Origin: Streptomyces sp. Q6
GTDB taxonomy: Bacteria > Actinomycetota > Actinomycetes > Streptomycetales > Streptomycetaceae
Assembly (NCBI RefSeq): GCF_036967205.1
Contig: NZ_CP146022.1
Coordinates: 2,666,001-2,730,000 of the forward strand
Length of the DNA: 64,000 nucleotides
Reading direction: 5' to 3'
The notes beneath the pieces were generated by a model. That model saw only the letters and a list, made by a program, of their open reading frames with translations, was not told the origin of the DNA and ran no database searches. The number at the start of each line of letters is the position of its first letter. Position 1 is the first letter of the stretch. Shown here one piece after another: positions 1 through 8,732 of this stretch. Made by a program: the position numbers and the translations under genes.

Positions 1-299
1 CACAGCGACTGCCCGCGTCGGACCTGGTGGTCCTCGGTTCACCCGGAATGCGCGCGGACAGCGTGGCCGACCTGCACACGCGGGCCCGGGTATGGGCGGC
101 GCGGGACGACAGCGACTGGATCGCGAAGGTCCCGAACGTCGAACTCTTCGGCCTGGGCCACGGCGTCGATCCCACCGACCGCGCCTTCGGTGCCCGACGG
201 GTGCCCGCCGAGCGCGCTGAGGGCCACACCGGATATTTCGCACCAGGCACGGACTCGCTGCGCGCGTTCGCCGCCATCGCCACCGGAGCATCGTCATGA
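1..299 (+). CDS. alpha/beta hydrolase (DUF1023-type), C-terminal part
   Basis: This is the 3' end of a gene that begins before the window; codons run in frame from base 3. The visible 98 residues look like the last third of actinobacterial DUF1023 alpha/beta hydrolases: a buried strand (DLVVLGSPGM), a helix-rich stretch, then GLGHGVDPT and GHTGYFAP, whose histidine is in the usual place of the catalytic base. The nucleophile elbow lies outside the window, so activity cannot be judged. Its stop codon overlaps the start of the acyltransferase gene by 4 bp (ATGA), which suggests co-translation. The substrate is unknown. Confidence 0.7.
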   Translation, partial: QRLPASDLVVLGSPGMRADSVADLHTRARVWAARDDSDWIAKVPNVELFGLGHGVDPTDRAFGARRVPAERAEGHTGYFAPGTDSLRAFAAIATGASS

Positions 300-1525
300 C
301 TCTCACCACCTTGCGCGCCCGCGTGTCCTCGGCCATGTCGCGGATCGACGCGAAGACCCCCGCTCACCGTGACCGGGCCGTGGACGGGCTGCGCGCTCTG
401 GCCCTGCTCGCCGTGCCGACCGGCCACTGGCTCCTCGGTGGTTTCACCGTGGATTCTCAGGGCGCCCTGCACAACGCGAGTCCGCTGTCCGCCTTCGGCT
501 TCTTCGCGCCGCTGAGCTGGGTGCTACAGATGCTCGGCGTCTTCTTCCTCGTCGGCGGGTACGCGTCGGTCCTGTCGTACCGGCGGGCCCAGGAGCGCGG
601 TGTCTCCACAGGGGGCTGGTTGCGGGGCAGGATCGCCCGGCTCGGCCGACCCGTCCTCGGGGTCACCGCGGTCTGGGCCGCGATGATTCCGCTCCTTTAC
701 GCCCTGGGGATACCGGCGACGACCTTGCGGACCGGGTCCACGCTGGTCATCCAGCCACTGTGGTTCGTCGGCATCTACACGGTGATGACCGCGCTCACCC
801 CGTGGTGCATCCGGGCGGCACACCGGCTCGGTGCCTGGGCTGCCGCACCGCTGCTCGGTTCGGTCGCCGCCGTCGACTTCCTGCGGTACGGGCCGCCCTC
901 GTCCGTCATGCCGTCCTGGCTGAGCCTGCTGAATCTGCTGCCGGGCTGGATGTTCGCCTACCAACTGGGCGTCTGCTGGGGCGAGAAGAGGCTGGGCCGC
1001 CGGGGCGCCTGGGTACTGCTCGTGGGAGGAACGGCCTTGTTCGCGCTGCTGCTGCTCGCCTTCCACTACCCGACATCGATGGTCGGTGTGCCCGGTGAGG
1101 CACGGACGAACTCGCACCCGCCGTCGCTGCTGGTCCTCGCGTTGGCGGCCGCGCAGAGCGGCGCCGCGATTCTGCTGCGGGACCGGATCGGTCGCCTGCT
1201 GCGGCGGCCCGCCCTGTGGGCGCCGGTGGTGGTGATCAACCTGTCGGCGATGACGATCCTGTGCTGGCATCAGACCGCCATGCTCGCGGCGGCGGTCCCG
1301 GCCTCGTTCGCCGGGGCGATACCGGGGCTGACGGCAGCGCCGGACACGCTCGCCTGGACGGCCACTCGGCTCGCCTGGTTGCCGCTCTTCGCGGCGCTGC
1401 TCGTCCTGATAGGTCGCTATGCGCGCGGCTTCGAGTCGCCGTGGCGGCGTGCGAGCCGGGGGCGCGGCGTGCTGGCGGGGCTGCTCGCCGCGGGGTTCAC
1501 GGCGTTCGCCCTGGGGCTCGCGTGA
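296..1525 (+). CDS. membrane acyltransferase, acyltransferase-3 family
   Basis: This is a 409-residue integral membrane protein with about ten hydrophobic segments. Near the N terminus it has DRAVDGLRALALLAVPTGHW, the first-helix signature of acyltransferase-3 (OafA/YrhL-like) enzymes, including the histidine thought to act in acyl transfer. The family moves acyl groups across or at the membrane onto sugars, lipids or secondary metabolites. The length is normal for a stand-alone transmembrane domain without a periplasmic SGNH fusion. The start overlaps the upstream hydrolase stop by 4 bp, so the pair probably acts on the same or successive substrates. The acceptor cannot be predicted. Confidence 0.75.
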   Translation: MTLTTLRARVSSAMSRIDAKTPAHRDRAVDGLRALALLAVPTGHWLLGGFTVDSQGALHNASPLSAFGFFAPLSWVLQMLGVFFLVGGYASVLSYRRAQERGVSTGGWLRGRIARLGRPVLGVTAVWAAMIPLLYALGIPATTLRTGSTLVIQPLWFVGIYTVMTALTPWCIRAAHRLGAWAAAPLLGSVAAVDFLRYGPPSSVMPSWLSLLNLLPGWMFAYQLGVCWGEKRLGRRGAWVLLVGGTALFALLLLAFHYPTSMVGVPGEARTNSHPPSLLVLALAAAQSGAAILLRDRIGRLLRRPALWAPVVVINLSAMTILCWHQTAMLAAAVPASFAGAIPGLTAAPDTLAWTATRLAWLPLFAALLVLIGRYARGFESPWRRASRGRGVLAGLLAAGFTAFALGLA

Positions 1526-1627
1526 GGGCCTGGGCGACCCGCGCCGCCGTGGAGGTTGACCCGCTGCGGGGCGGACGCCCGGTCCGGCGCCGGGCAGGAG
1601 GCGCCGGCCGGGGCGTCGCCGGCACGG

Positions 1628-2686
1628 CTACTGTTCGCGGCCCGCCGAGGTGAAGCTCATGTCGGCGTAGCGGTCGCCGGACACCTGTGAGGCGATCGGC
1701 TCCAGCAGCGTCAACTCCTCGTCGGCGAGGACGACATGGGTCGCCGCGGTGTTCTCCTCGATCCGGGTGCGCTTGCGAGTGCCGGGGATGGGGACGACGG
1801 CGAGGCCGAACGCCTGCGCCTGCCGCTGCACCCAGGCCAGTGCGATCTGGCCGAGGGAGGCGCCATGGGCGTCGGCGACCTGGCGGACCGGTTCGAGCAG
1901 GGCCGCGTTGGCGGCGGCGTTGTCCCCGGTGAACCGGGGCTGCTGGCGGCGGAAGTCGTCGTCAGCGAGCTCCTTGTCGGCGCTGACGAAGGAGCCCGTG
2001 AGGAAACCACGACCGAGAGGGGAGTACGGAACGAGGGCGACGCCGAGTTCGGCGGCCGTGGGCACCACCGCGCGTTCGATGTCACGGCTGAACAGCGACC
2101 ACTCGGACTGGACCGCCGCGATGGGGTGGACGGCGTGGGCGGCGCGGAGTTCGTCGGCGGTGACCTCGCTGAGGCCGAGGTGCTTGACCTTGCCGGCGGC
2201 GACGAGTTCGGCCATCACGCCGACCGTCTCCTCGATGGGGACCTTCGGGTCACGGCGGTGCATGTAGTACAGGTCGACCGAGTCGACGCCCAGCCGCTGG
2301 AGGCTGGCGTCGATGCAGGTCCGAATGTAGGCGGGGTCGTTGCTGATGACGCGCTTGTACGGGTCGCTCGGGTCGAGCCCGATGGCGAACTTGGTGGCCA
2401 GGACGATCTCGTCACGGTGCGCCTTGACGAAAGGAGCAAGAAACTTCTCGTTCTCACCGGCGGCGTAGGCGTCGGCGGTGTCGTACAGGGTGACGCCGAG
2501 TTCCAGGGCCCGCTCCAGGGTGGCCCTGGCCTCGTCGGCGTCCGTCGGTCCGTAGGCCCAGCTCATCCCCATGCAGCCGAGGCCCTGAATGCCCACCACG
2601 GGCCCGTTGCTTCCCAACTCAACAGTGGAGATGCGCTGCCGCTCGCCCGGCTGCGGCGTCCGTTGCGTGCTGTTCATGCGGTTCAC
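1628..2686 (-). CDS. aldo/keto reductase
   Basis: This is a 352-residue NAD(P)H-dependent aldo/keto reductase with a TIM barrel. The catalytic tetrad is visible as the Asp and Tyr of YDTADAY, the Lys of ATKF and the His of YYMHR. The entry motif is GLGCMGMSWAYGP, and PYSPLGRGFLTG lies in the later barrel strands. It resembles the AKR13 group of broad carbonyl reductases. The chosen GTG start overlaps the stop of the MerR gene by 4 bp; an ATG nine bases further in is the alternative. Such reductases are often switched on by a MerR protein of the same operon, which fits the layout here. The physiological aldehyde or ketone is unknown. Confidence 0.88.
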   Translation of the reverse strand: MNRMNSTQRTPQPGERQRISTVELGSNGPVVGIQGLGCMGMSWAYGPTDADEARATLERALELGVTLYDTADAYAAGENEKFLAPFVKAHRDEIVLATKFAIGLDPSDPYKRVISNDPAYIRTCIDASLQRLGVDSVDLYYMHRRDPKVPIEETVGVMAELVAAGKVKHLGLSEVTADELRAAHAVHPIAAVQSEWSLFSRDIERAVVPTAAELGVALVPYSPLGRGFLTGSFVSADKELADDDFRRQQPRFTGDNAAANAALLEPVRQVADAHGASLGQIALAWVQRQAQAFGLAVVPIPGTRKRTRIEENTAATHVVLADEELTLLEPIASQVSGDRYADMSFTSAGREQ

Positions 2687-3150
2687 GCCCTCTCAGGCGC
2701 CTGGCGGGCGCCCGCATAGAAATTGATCTTGTGATCGAGCACGGCCAGAGTGTCCTGGAGTTCGGCCATCCGGTTCAGGACGTCGCGGCGGGTCGACTCG
2801 AGGAGTTCTTTGCGCTCCTCGAAGGTGTGCTCGCCCAGGCGCACGAGTTCGGCGTAGCGGACCATGTGGGCCACCGGCATCCCGGTGAGCCGCAGCTTGC
2901 CGACGAAGGCGAGCCAGTCCAGATCACGGTTGGTGTAGCGGCGCTGGCCGGTGTGCGAGCGGTCGACGTCGGGCATCAGGCCGATCCGCTCGTACCAGCG
3001 CAAGGTGTGCGCGGTCAGCCCGGTGAAGGCGACGACCTCGCTGATGGTGTAGCGGTCCTGGCCGTCCGGACGCGGGTGCGCTTCGGGCGCGGCGGAGCAG
3101 GCGTCGACCTTGGTCCGGGCAGGTGCGGGCGTGGTCTCCATCACCGTCAT
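2683..3150 (-). CDS. MerR family transcriptional regulator
   Basis: This 155-residue regulator has the MerR winged helix at about residues 33-100 (YTISEVVAFTGLTAHTLRWY then GLMPDVDR and RRYTNRDL). A dimerisation coiled coil follows to the C terminus. There is no cysteine-rich metal loop, so it probably senses an organic or redox signal rather than a metal. It lies upstream of the aldo/keto reductase with a 4 bp overlap and is the first gene of the pair. A perfect 18 bp palindrome sits 17 bases before its start, in the usual place of a MerR operator, so autoregulation of the operon is likely. An ATG three codons further in is an alternative start. Confidence 0.88.
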   Translation of the reverse strand: MTVMETTPAPARTKVDACSAAPEAHPRPDGQDRYTISEVVAFTGLTAHTLRWYERIGLMPDVDRSHTGQRRYTNRDLDWLAFVGKLRLTGMPVAHMVRYAELVRLGEHTFEERKELLESTRRDVLNRMAELQDTLAVLDHKINFYAGARQAPERA

Positions 3151-3167
3151 GGGCCCCACGCTAGAAC

Positions 3168-3185
3168 CTTGGAGTGCACTCCAAG
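3168..3185. promoter_or_regulatory. 18 bp palindromic operator, probable MerR site
   Basis: CTTGGAGTGCACTCCAAG is a perfect inverted repeat just upstream of the merR-AKR operon. MerR regulators typically bind such dyads inside an over-long promoter spacer. On the minus strand, TTGGAG at its left edge and TCTAGC after it could serve as imperfect promoter elements. The assignment to the adjacent regulator is inferred from position. Confidence 0.65.
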
Positions 3186-3246
3186 CAAGCACATCGTGGG
3201 GATTTCCGGGCGACAGCGGCGTGGCCCCCTCGTTACGGTGCGGATC

Positions 3247-3714
3247 ATGACTCCCGTACGCCGTGCCGTCCCCGGGGACGCCGACGAGCTGGTCCGGCTG
3301 CGCAAGATCATGCTGGACTCCATGAGCCCGAGCGCCGATGTGGCCTGGCAGCCGGCCACGGCCGATGCCCTGCGCCGCCATCTCGCCGATCCGGCGGGCG
3401 AGTTGACGGCTTTCGTGGTCGACGATCCGGACGTCCCCGGAAGTCTCGCCGCGTGCGCGACGGGGGCGCTCCACCACGGCCTGGGCAGCCCGGGCAACCC
3501 CCTCGGCACGTCCGGGCACGTCTTCAACGTGTGCACCGGGCCGGGGCATCGGCGCCGGGGCTATTCGCGGGCGTGCATGGAGGCGCTCCTCGACTGGTTC
3601 CGGGAGCGCGGCGTCCGCTGGATCGATCTGCACGCGACGGAGGCGGGCGAGCCGCTGTACGCCTCCCTCGGGTTCGCCCGCACCCCCGCGCCCTCGATGA
3701 GGCTGACGCTCTAG
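3247..3714 (+). CDS. GNAT family N-acetyltransferase
   Basis: This is a 155-residue single-domain GNAT protein. The acetyl-CoA pyrophosphate loop is visible as GPGHRRRGYSRACMEALL at about residues 98-115, matching the Q/R-x-x-G-x-A type motif A. The C-terminal motif LHATEAGEPLYASLGF is the usual GNAT motif B. The start is an ATG close to the divergent MerR promoter. It probably acetylates an amine of a small molecule or protein terminus, but the substrate is not predictable. A serine hydrolase gene follows after 10 bases in the same direction. Confidence 0.82.
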   Translation: MTPVRRAVPGDADELVRLRKIMLDSMSPSADVAWQPATADALRRHLADPAGELTAFVVDDPDVPGSLAACATGALHHGLGSPGNPLGTSGHVFNVCTGPGHRRRGYSRACMEALLDWFRERGVRWIDLHATEAGEPLYASLGFARTPAPSMRLTL

Positions 3715-3724
3715 GCTCGTAGGC

Positions 3725-4534
3725 ATGCAGAGCCTCGCGATGATCGAGAACTGGCCGGTACCGACCGCCGCAGCAGCCGTCGTCCGTGCGGACGGCACGG
3801 TCCTGGGGACGCGGGGACCCACGGCGCACCGCTTCCCGTTGGCCTCGGTCACCAAGCCGCTCGCGGCGTACGCGGCGCTCGTCGCGTACGAGGAGGGTGC
3901 CATCGAACTCGACGAGTCGGCCGGACCGGCGGGTTCCACAGTGCGGCACCTGCTGGCCCACACCAGTGGTCTCGCCTTCGACGAGCACCGGACGACGTCC
4001 GAGCCGGGGGCGCGCCGGCTGTACTCGAACGCCGGCTTCGAGGTGCTCGGGGACCACATCGCGAAGGCGACCGACATCCCGTTCGCCGAGTATCTGCGCC
4101 AGGCCGTGTTCGAGCCGCTCGGGATGGCCGCGACCACGCTGGACGGCTCGCCCGCCAAGGACGGGGTGTCCACGGTGGACGACCTGGTGCGGTTCGCCGC
4201 GGAGGTGCAGGCACCGCGACTGCTCGACCCGCGGACCGTGGCCGAGGCGATGACGGTGCAGTACCCGGGCACGAAGGGGGTGCTGCCGGGGTACGGGCAT
4301 CAGAACCCGAACGACTGGGGGCTCGGCTTCGAGATCCGGGACCACAAGTCGCCGCACTGGACGGGCGGTTCGTCGTCGCCGCGGACGTTCGGGCACTTCG
4401 GGCAGTCCGGCACGTTCCTGTGGGTGGACCCGGACGCGGGAGTGGCCTGCGTGGCCCTGACGGACCGGGCGTTCGGGCCGTGGGCGGCCGAGGTGTGGCC
4501 GCCGTTCACCGACGCGGTGCGCGCCGAGGTCTGA
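3725..4534 (+). CDS. serine hydrolase, class C beta-lactamase-like
   Basis: This is a 269-residue penicillin-binding/beta-lactamase-fold hydrolase without a signal peptide. The three active-site motifs are readable: SVTK (SxxK nucleophile) near residue 40, YSN in RRLYSNAGFEVLG near residue 100, and HFG in GHFGQSGTFLWVDP near residue 220. The short length and cytoplasmic location suggest an esterase or D-amino-acid amidase-like enzyme rather than a true beta-lactamase. It follows the GNAT gene by 10 bp and is probably co-transcribed with it. Confidence 0.8.
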   Translation: MQSLAMIENWPVPTAAAAVVRADGTVLGTRGPTAHRFPLASVTKPLAAYAALVAYEEGAIELDESAGPAGSTVRHLLAHTSGLAFDEHRTTSEPGARRLYSNAGFEVLGDHIAKATDIPFAEYLRQAVFEPLGMAATTLDGSPAKDGVSTVDDLVRFAAEVQAPRLLDPRTVAEAMTVQYPGTKGVLPGYGHQNPNDWGLGFEIRDHKSPHWTGGSSSPRTFGHFGQSGTFLWVDPDAGVACVALTDRAFGPWAAEVWPPFTDAVRAEV

Positions 4535-4561
4535 TCCGACAGCCCTGAACGCAGGGCGCCA

Positions 4562-4664
4562 GGCTCTGGGCGGCAGGCTCTGGGCGCTGGACTCTGGGCT
4601 CGCCTACCGCCGCATGCCCCAGAACCCGCGGAACTCCAAGACCCCCCGGAACCCCCGGAACCCC
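4562..4664. repeat. degenerate tandem repeats between convergent genes
   Basis: Two short low-complexity arrays lie in the 146 bp gap between converging genes. The first has three copies of a GGCTCTGGGCG-like unit from 4562 to about 4600. The second has repeats of an ACCCCCGGA-like unit from about 4640 to 4664. No reading frame or strong hairpin is associated with them. Their location suggests neutral slippage products. Confidence 0.5.
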
Positions 4665-4680
4665 CTGTGCCTCCGCCGGG

Positions 4681-5337
4681 TCACCTGCTCATCTCCCAGA
4701 TGAGCAGGTGGGCTTCCTCCGTGGTCGATGCCTCCAGGTTCGCCTCGTCCGTGATGCGGGCGGCGTCGCCCGGCCCCAATCGCGCGTCGCCCAAGCGCAC
4801 TTCACCCCGCACGACGTGCAGGTAGACGTACGGCGCCACCGGCAGCGCCGTGCGCTCACCTCCGGTCAGGCGGCGGACGTGGAGCATCGCGCCCGCGGCG
4901 GGGACGTCGTACGGGGTCGAGTCGGCGATGCCGTGCACCACTTCGTACAGCGGATCGCCGCCCGGGTCGATGGGGGCCAGCCACATCTGGAGGAAGGTGA
5001 GGGGCTCGGTGCTGTCGTTGCGCTCGGTGTGCCGGACGCCGCCGCCGGAGCTGAGGCGCTGGACGTCGCCGGGCCGCACCACGGACTCGTGGCCGGCGGA
5101 GTCGCGGTGGGTGAGTTCGCCGGTGACGACCCACGTGATGATCTCGGTGTGGCTGTGCGGGTGCTCGTCGAAGCCGGCGCCCGGGGCCAGGTGCTCCTCG
5201 TTGCAGGCGAGGATCGCGCCGAAGCGCAGGTTGTCCGGGTCGTAGTGCGGGCCGAAGGAGAAGGCGTGGAGGGACTCGATCCCTGCCTCGGGTTCGCCCC
5301 CGGGATAGCGGTCGCCGGAGCGACGTACATCAATCAC
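4681..5337 (-). CDS. pirin family protein
   Basis: This is a 218-residue bicupin of the pirin/YhhW type. The metal-binding cupin motif is clear: FDEHPHSHTEIITWVVTGEL at about residues 57-76, with the His residues expected to hold Fe(II), and a further His in GGVRHTERN. The second cupin half is degenerate, as in YhhW. The family includes quercetin 2,3-dioxygenases and redox sensors, so the substrate is left open. The start is a GTG, chosen because the conserved domain begins immediately with VIDVRRSGDRYPGG. It is divergent from fasR with 94 bp between them. Confidence 0.85.
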   Translation of the reverse strand: MIDVRRSGDRYPGGEPEAGIESLHAFSFGPHYDPDNLRFGAILACNEEHLAPGAGFDEHPHSHTEIITWVVTGELTHRDSAGHESVVRPGDVQRLSSGGGVRHTERNDSTEPLTFLQMWLAPIDPGGDPLYEVVHGIADSTPYDVPAAGAMLHVRRLTGGERTALPVAPYVYLHVVRGEVRLGDARLGPGDAARITDEANLEASTTEEAHLLIWEMSR

Positions 5338-5431
5338 CCGGTACACGGTAGCCGCCGGGTCCGGGACTTGGCCGGGGTCGGCTAGGACCCTCCACTCCGC
5401 TGAGCCGCCCTGATAAGGCAGTCTTGTCCCC

Positions 5432-6664
5432 GTGCCCCAATCGGAATCAGCGCAGCCCTCAGAGAACGAACCGGCGGACCGTCGCCCGGATGCCCTCGCG
5501 GCCTCCCACCCGCACTCGGCGACCCTGAAGCGTCTGGAGAAGTCGTCCGGGTCGCTCGCCGCGCAGGCGATCACGCGCATGGACGAGACGCTGTCCTGGT
5601 ACCGGGCCATGCCGCCGGAGAACCGGTCGTGGATCGGCCTGGTGGCACAGGCGGGTATCGCCGCGTTCACCGAGTGGTTCCGGCACCCCGACGCCCCGCA
5701 GGCCATCTCGACCGATGTGTTCGGCACGGCGCCGCGGGAGCTGACGCGGGCGATCACCTTGCGTCAGACCGTGGAGATGGTGCGCACCACGATCGAGGTC
5801 ATGGAGTCGGCCATCGACGAGGTGGCGGCGCCCGGCGACGAGAGCGTGCTGCGTGAGGCGCTGCTGGTGTACGCACGGGAGATCGCGTTCGCGACCGCTC
5901 AGGTGTACGCGCAGGCGGCGGAGGCGCGGGGCGCGTGGGACGCGCGGCTCGAGTCCCTCGTGGTGAACGCGGTCCTGTCCGGGGAGGCCGACGAGGGTGC
6001 GGTCAGCCGGGCCGCGGCGCTCGGCTGGAACTCGCCGGAGCATGTCTGCGTGGTGCTCGGCACGGCCCCCGACGGCGACAGCGAGCTGACCGTGGAGGCG
6101 ATCAGGCGGGCCTCGCGCCACGCCAAGCTCCAGGTCCTGACCGGAGTGCTCGGCAACCGGCTCGTGGTGATCGCGGGCGGCAGCGACAATCCGCTGGCGG
6201 TGGCGAAGTCGCTGATCGGGCCGTTCGCCGCGGGGTCCGTGGTCGCGGGGCCCGTGGTGCCGGACCTGCTCGCCGCCACGCGGTCCGCCCAGGCGGCGGC
6301 CGCCGGGCTCAAGGCCTGCGGCGCCTGGCAGGACGCTCCGCGGCCGGTGCTGGCGGACGATCTGCTTCCGGAGCGGGCGATCGCCGGAGACCCGTCCGCG
6401 CGGGAGCAGTTGGTGGAGGAGATCTACAGACCGCTGGAGGAGGCGGGCTCGGCGCTTCTGGAGACGCTCAGCGTCTATCTGGAACAGGCGAGCAGCCTCG
6501 AAGGCGCGGCCCGGATGCTCTTTGTGCACCCGAACACCGTCCGCTACCGGCTCCGACGTGTGACCGACGTCACCGGGTGGTCGCCATCCGATGTCCGGTC
6601 GGCGTTCACCTTGCGCATCGCGCTGATCCTGGGGCGTCTGGCCGACGCGGATCCTCAGTCGTAG
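5432..6664 (+). CDS. fasR: FasR, PucR-type activator of fatty acid synthase genes
   Basis: This is a 410-residue regulator with a C-terminal PucR helix-turn-helix (MLFVHPNTVRYRLRRVTDVTG at about residues 357-377) and a GGDEF-like middle domain typical of CdaR/PucR proteins. It stands directly upstream of fabD-fabH-acpP-fabF. In Streptomyces coelicolor the protein at this position, FasR, activates the fab genes by binding in front of fabD. The start is a GTG (MPQSESAQ). The 83 bases between its stop and fabD carry a candidate promoter. The assignment rests on synteny plus domain structure. Confidence 0.88.
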   Translation: MPQSESAQPSENEPADRRPDALAASHPHSATLKRLEKSSGSLAAQAITRMDETLSWYRAMPPENRSWIGLVAQAGIAAFTEWFRHPDAPQAISTDVFGTAPRELTRAITLRQTVEMVRTTIEVMESAIDEVAAPGDESVLREALLVYAREIAFATAQVYAQAAEARGAWDARLESLVVNAVLSGEADEGAVSRAAALGWNSPEHVCVVLGTAPDGDSELTVEAIRRASRHAKLQVLTGVLGNRLVVIAGGSDNPLAVAKSLIGPFAAGSVVAGPVVPDLLAATRSAQAAAAGLKACGAWQDAPRPVLADDLLPERAIAGDPSAREQLVEEIYRPLEEAGSALLETLSVYLEQASSLEGAARMLFVHPNTVRYRLRRVTDVTGWSPSDVRSAFTLRIALILGRLADADPQS

Positions 6665-6673
6665 GCTTTTGTC

Positions 6674-6692
6674 GGGGGTCTACAATTCCCCC
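6674..6692 (+). promoter_or_regulatory. candidate fabD promoter with GGGGG/CCCCC dyad
   Basis: GGGGG at 6674-6678 and CCCCC at 6688-6692 flank TACAAT at 6681-6686, a good -10 hexamer in an otherwise GC-saturated region. This is the natural place for the FasR-controlled promoter of the fab operon. No convincing -35 box is present, as is common for activator-dependent promoters. The transcription start is inferred. Confidence 0.45.
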
Positions 6693-6753
6693 TTCGGTTC
6701 TTCGTCCCTGTCCCCACGGGCGGCCCGCACCGTCCACAAGAGAGAGTGTGAGA

Positions 6754-7677
6754 GTGCTCGTACTCGTCGCTCCCGGCCAAGGCGCCCAGACGCCCGGCTT
6801 CCTGACTCCCTGGCTCGAACTCCCCGGCGCCGCCGACCGCGTCGCCGCGTGGTCCGACGCCATCGGACTCGACCTTGCCCACTACGGCACGCAGGCCGAC
6901 GCGGACGCGATCCGTGACACGGCCGTGGCCCAGCCGCTCCTTGTCGCGGCCGGGCTCCTGTCCGCGGCCGCCCTCGGCGACGTGGCGCCGGGCGCGGTGG
7001 CGGGGCACAGCGTCGGTGAGATCACCGCTGCGGCGTTCGCGGGCGTGCTCGACGACTCCGCGGCTCTTCAGCTCGTGCGCAAGCGCGGTCTGGCCATGGC
7101 CGAGGCCGCGGCGATCACGCAGACCGGCATGTCGGCGCTGCTCGGCGGCGACCCCGAGGTCACCGTGGCGCACCTGGAGAAGCTCGGGCTGACCCCGGCG
7201 AACGTGAACGGGGCGGGCCAGATCGTGGCCGCCGGCACGCTCGAGGAGCTGGCCGCGCTCGAGGCCGACAAGCCCGAGGGTGTGCGCCGCGTGGTGCCGC
7301 TGAAGGTGGCCGGCGCGTTCCACACCCGGCACATGGCCCCCGCCGTGGCGAAGCTGGAGGAGGCCGCCGCCGCGCTGGCCCCGGCCCACCCCACGGTCAC
7401 GTACGTGTCGAACAAGGACGGCAGAACGGTCGCGACCGGCGCCGAGGTCGTCTCCCGGCTGGTGGGCCAGGTCGCGAACCCGGTCCGCTGGGACCTGTGC
7501 ATGGAGACGTTCCAGGAGCTCGGCGCGACCGCGCTCATCGAGGTGTGCCCGGGCGGCACCCTCACCGGTATCGCCAAGCGGGCGCTGCCGGGTGTGAAGA
7601 CCCTCGCCCTGAAGACCCCCGACGACCTCGACGCAGCCCGCGCCCTGATCGCCGAAGCCACTCAAGCAACGGCCTGA
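6754..7677 (+). CDS. fabD: malonyl-CoA:ACP transacylase FabD
   Basis: This 307-residue enzyme transfers malonyl from CoA to the acyl carrier protein AcpP, supplying extender units for type II fatty acid synthesis. The nucleophile motif GHSVGE is at about residues 84-89, and the catalytic His is in AGAFHTRHM near residue 190. The GTG start at 6754 gives VLVLVAPGQGAQTPG, the family's usual N terminus, and has an AGAGAG ribosome-binding sequence about 7 bases upstream. A GTG two codons earlier (6748) is the alternative. fabH follows after 18 bp. Because FabD can also load polyketide carrier proteins, it links primary and secondary metabolism. Confidence 0.96.
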   Translation: MLVLVAPGQGAQTPGFLTPWLELPGAADRVAAWSDAIGLDLAHYGTQADADAIRDTAVAQPLLVAAGLLSAAALGDVAPGAVAGHSVGEITAAAFAGVLDDSAALQLVRKRGLAMAEAAAITQTGMSALLGGDPEVTVAHLEKLGLTPANVNGAGQIVAAGTLEELAALEADKPEGVRRVVPLKVAGAFHTRHMAPAVAKLEEAAAALAPAHPTVTYVSNKDGRTVATGAEVVSRLVGQVANPVRWDLCMETFQELGATALIEVCPGGTLTGIAKRALPGVKTLALKTPDDLDAARALIAEATQATA

Positions 7678-7695
7678 CAAGGAGATCCGAGCAGC

Positions 7696-8727
7696 ATGTC
7701 GAAGATCAAGCCCAGCAAGGGTGCCCCGTACGCGCGCATCCTCGGCGTCGGTGGCTACCGGCCGACGCGGGTCGTGCCGAACGAGGTGATCCTCGAGAAG
7801 ATCGACTCGTCCGACGAGTGGATCCGTTCGCGCTCCGGTATCTCCACCCGTCACTGGGCGAACGACGAAGAGACCGTCGCGATGATGTCCATCGAGGCGT
7901 CCGGCAAGGCCATCGCCGACGCGGGCATCCAGGCCGAGCAGATCGGCGCCGTGGTCGTGTCGACCGTCTCGCACTTCGCGCAGACGCCGGCCATCGCGAC
8001 GGAGATCGCGGACAAGCTGGGGACGCAGAAGGCCGCCGCGTTCGACATCTCGGCGGGCTGTGCCGGCTTCGGTTACGGCCTGACTCTCGCCAAGGGCATG
8101 ATCGTCGAGGGCAGCGCGGAGTACGTGCTCGTCATCGGCGTGGAGCGGCTGTCGGACCTGACCGACCTGGAGGACCGCGCGACGGCCTTCCTGTTCGGTG
8201 ACGGCGCCGGTGCCGTGGTCGTCGGTCCGTCCGCCGAGCCCGCGATCGGCCCCACCGTGTGGGGCTCGGAGGGCGACAAGGCCGGGACGATCAAGCAGAC
8301 CGTGCCGTGGGACGTGTTCCGCATCGGCGACGTGTCGCAGCTGCCCCTGGACTCCGAGGGCAACGTCAAGTTCCCTGCGATCACGCAGGAGGGCCAGGCG
8401 GTGTTCCGCTGGGCCGTGTTCGAGATGGCGAAGGTCGCCCAGCAGGCACTGGACGCGGCCGGGATCAGCCCGGACGACCTGGATGTCTTCATTCCTCACC
8501 AGGCCAACGAGCGAATCATCGACTCGATGGTGAAGACTCTGAAACTGCCGGAGCACGTCACGGTCGCCCGCGACGTGCGCACCACCGGCAACACGTCGGC
8601 CGCCTCGATTCCGCTCGCGATGGAGCGGCTTCTGGCGACCGGCGAGGCGAAGAGCGGCGACACCGCGCTCGTCATCGGCTTCGGGGCGGGTCTCGTATAC
8701 GCCGCCACGGTCGTTACCCTCCCCTAG
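7696..8727 (+). CDS. fabH: 3-oxoacyl-ACP synthase III FabH
   Basis: This 343-residue condensing enzyme starts fatty acid synthesis by joining a branched or straight acyl-CoA to malonyl-ACP. The Cys-His-Asn triad is complete: C122 in ISAGCAGFGYGL, H269 in VFIPHQANER and N300 in VRTTGNTSAASIP. Streptomyces FabH accepts isobutyryl- and anteiso-type primers, which sets the branched membrane lipid profile. An AAGGAG ribosome-binding site precedes the ATG. Between this gene and acpP there is a perfect 12 bp hairpin. Confidence 0.96.
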   Translation: MSKIKPSKGAPYARILGVGGYRPTRVVPNEVILEKIDSSDEWIRSRSGISTRHWANDEETVAMMSIEASGKAIADAGIQAEQIGAVVVSTVSHFAQTPAIATEIADKLGTQKAAAFDISAGCAGFGYGLTLAKGMIVEGSAEYVLVIGVERLSDLTDLEDRATAFLFGDGAGAVVVGPSAEPAIGPTVWGSEGDKAGTIKQTVPWDVFRIGDVSQLPLDSEGNVKFPAITQEGQAVFRWAVFEMAKVAQQALDAAGISPDDLDVFIPHQANERIIDSMVKTLKLPEHVTVARDVRTTGNTSAASIPLAMERLLATGEAKSGDTALVIGFGAGLVYAATVVTLP

Positions 8728-8732
8728 GCATC

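Noticed and set aside
4562-4664. Short tandem repeats as a possible CRISPR array
   Set aside because: Units are about 10 bases, degenerate and without spacers of regular length; no cas genes are present.
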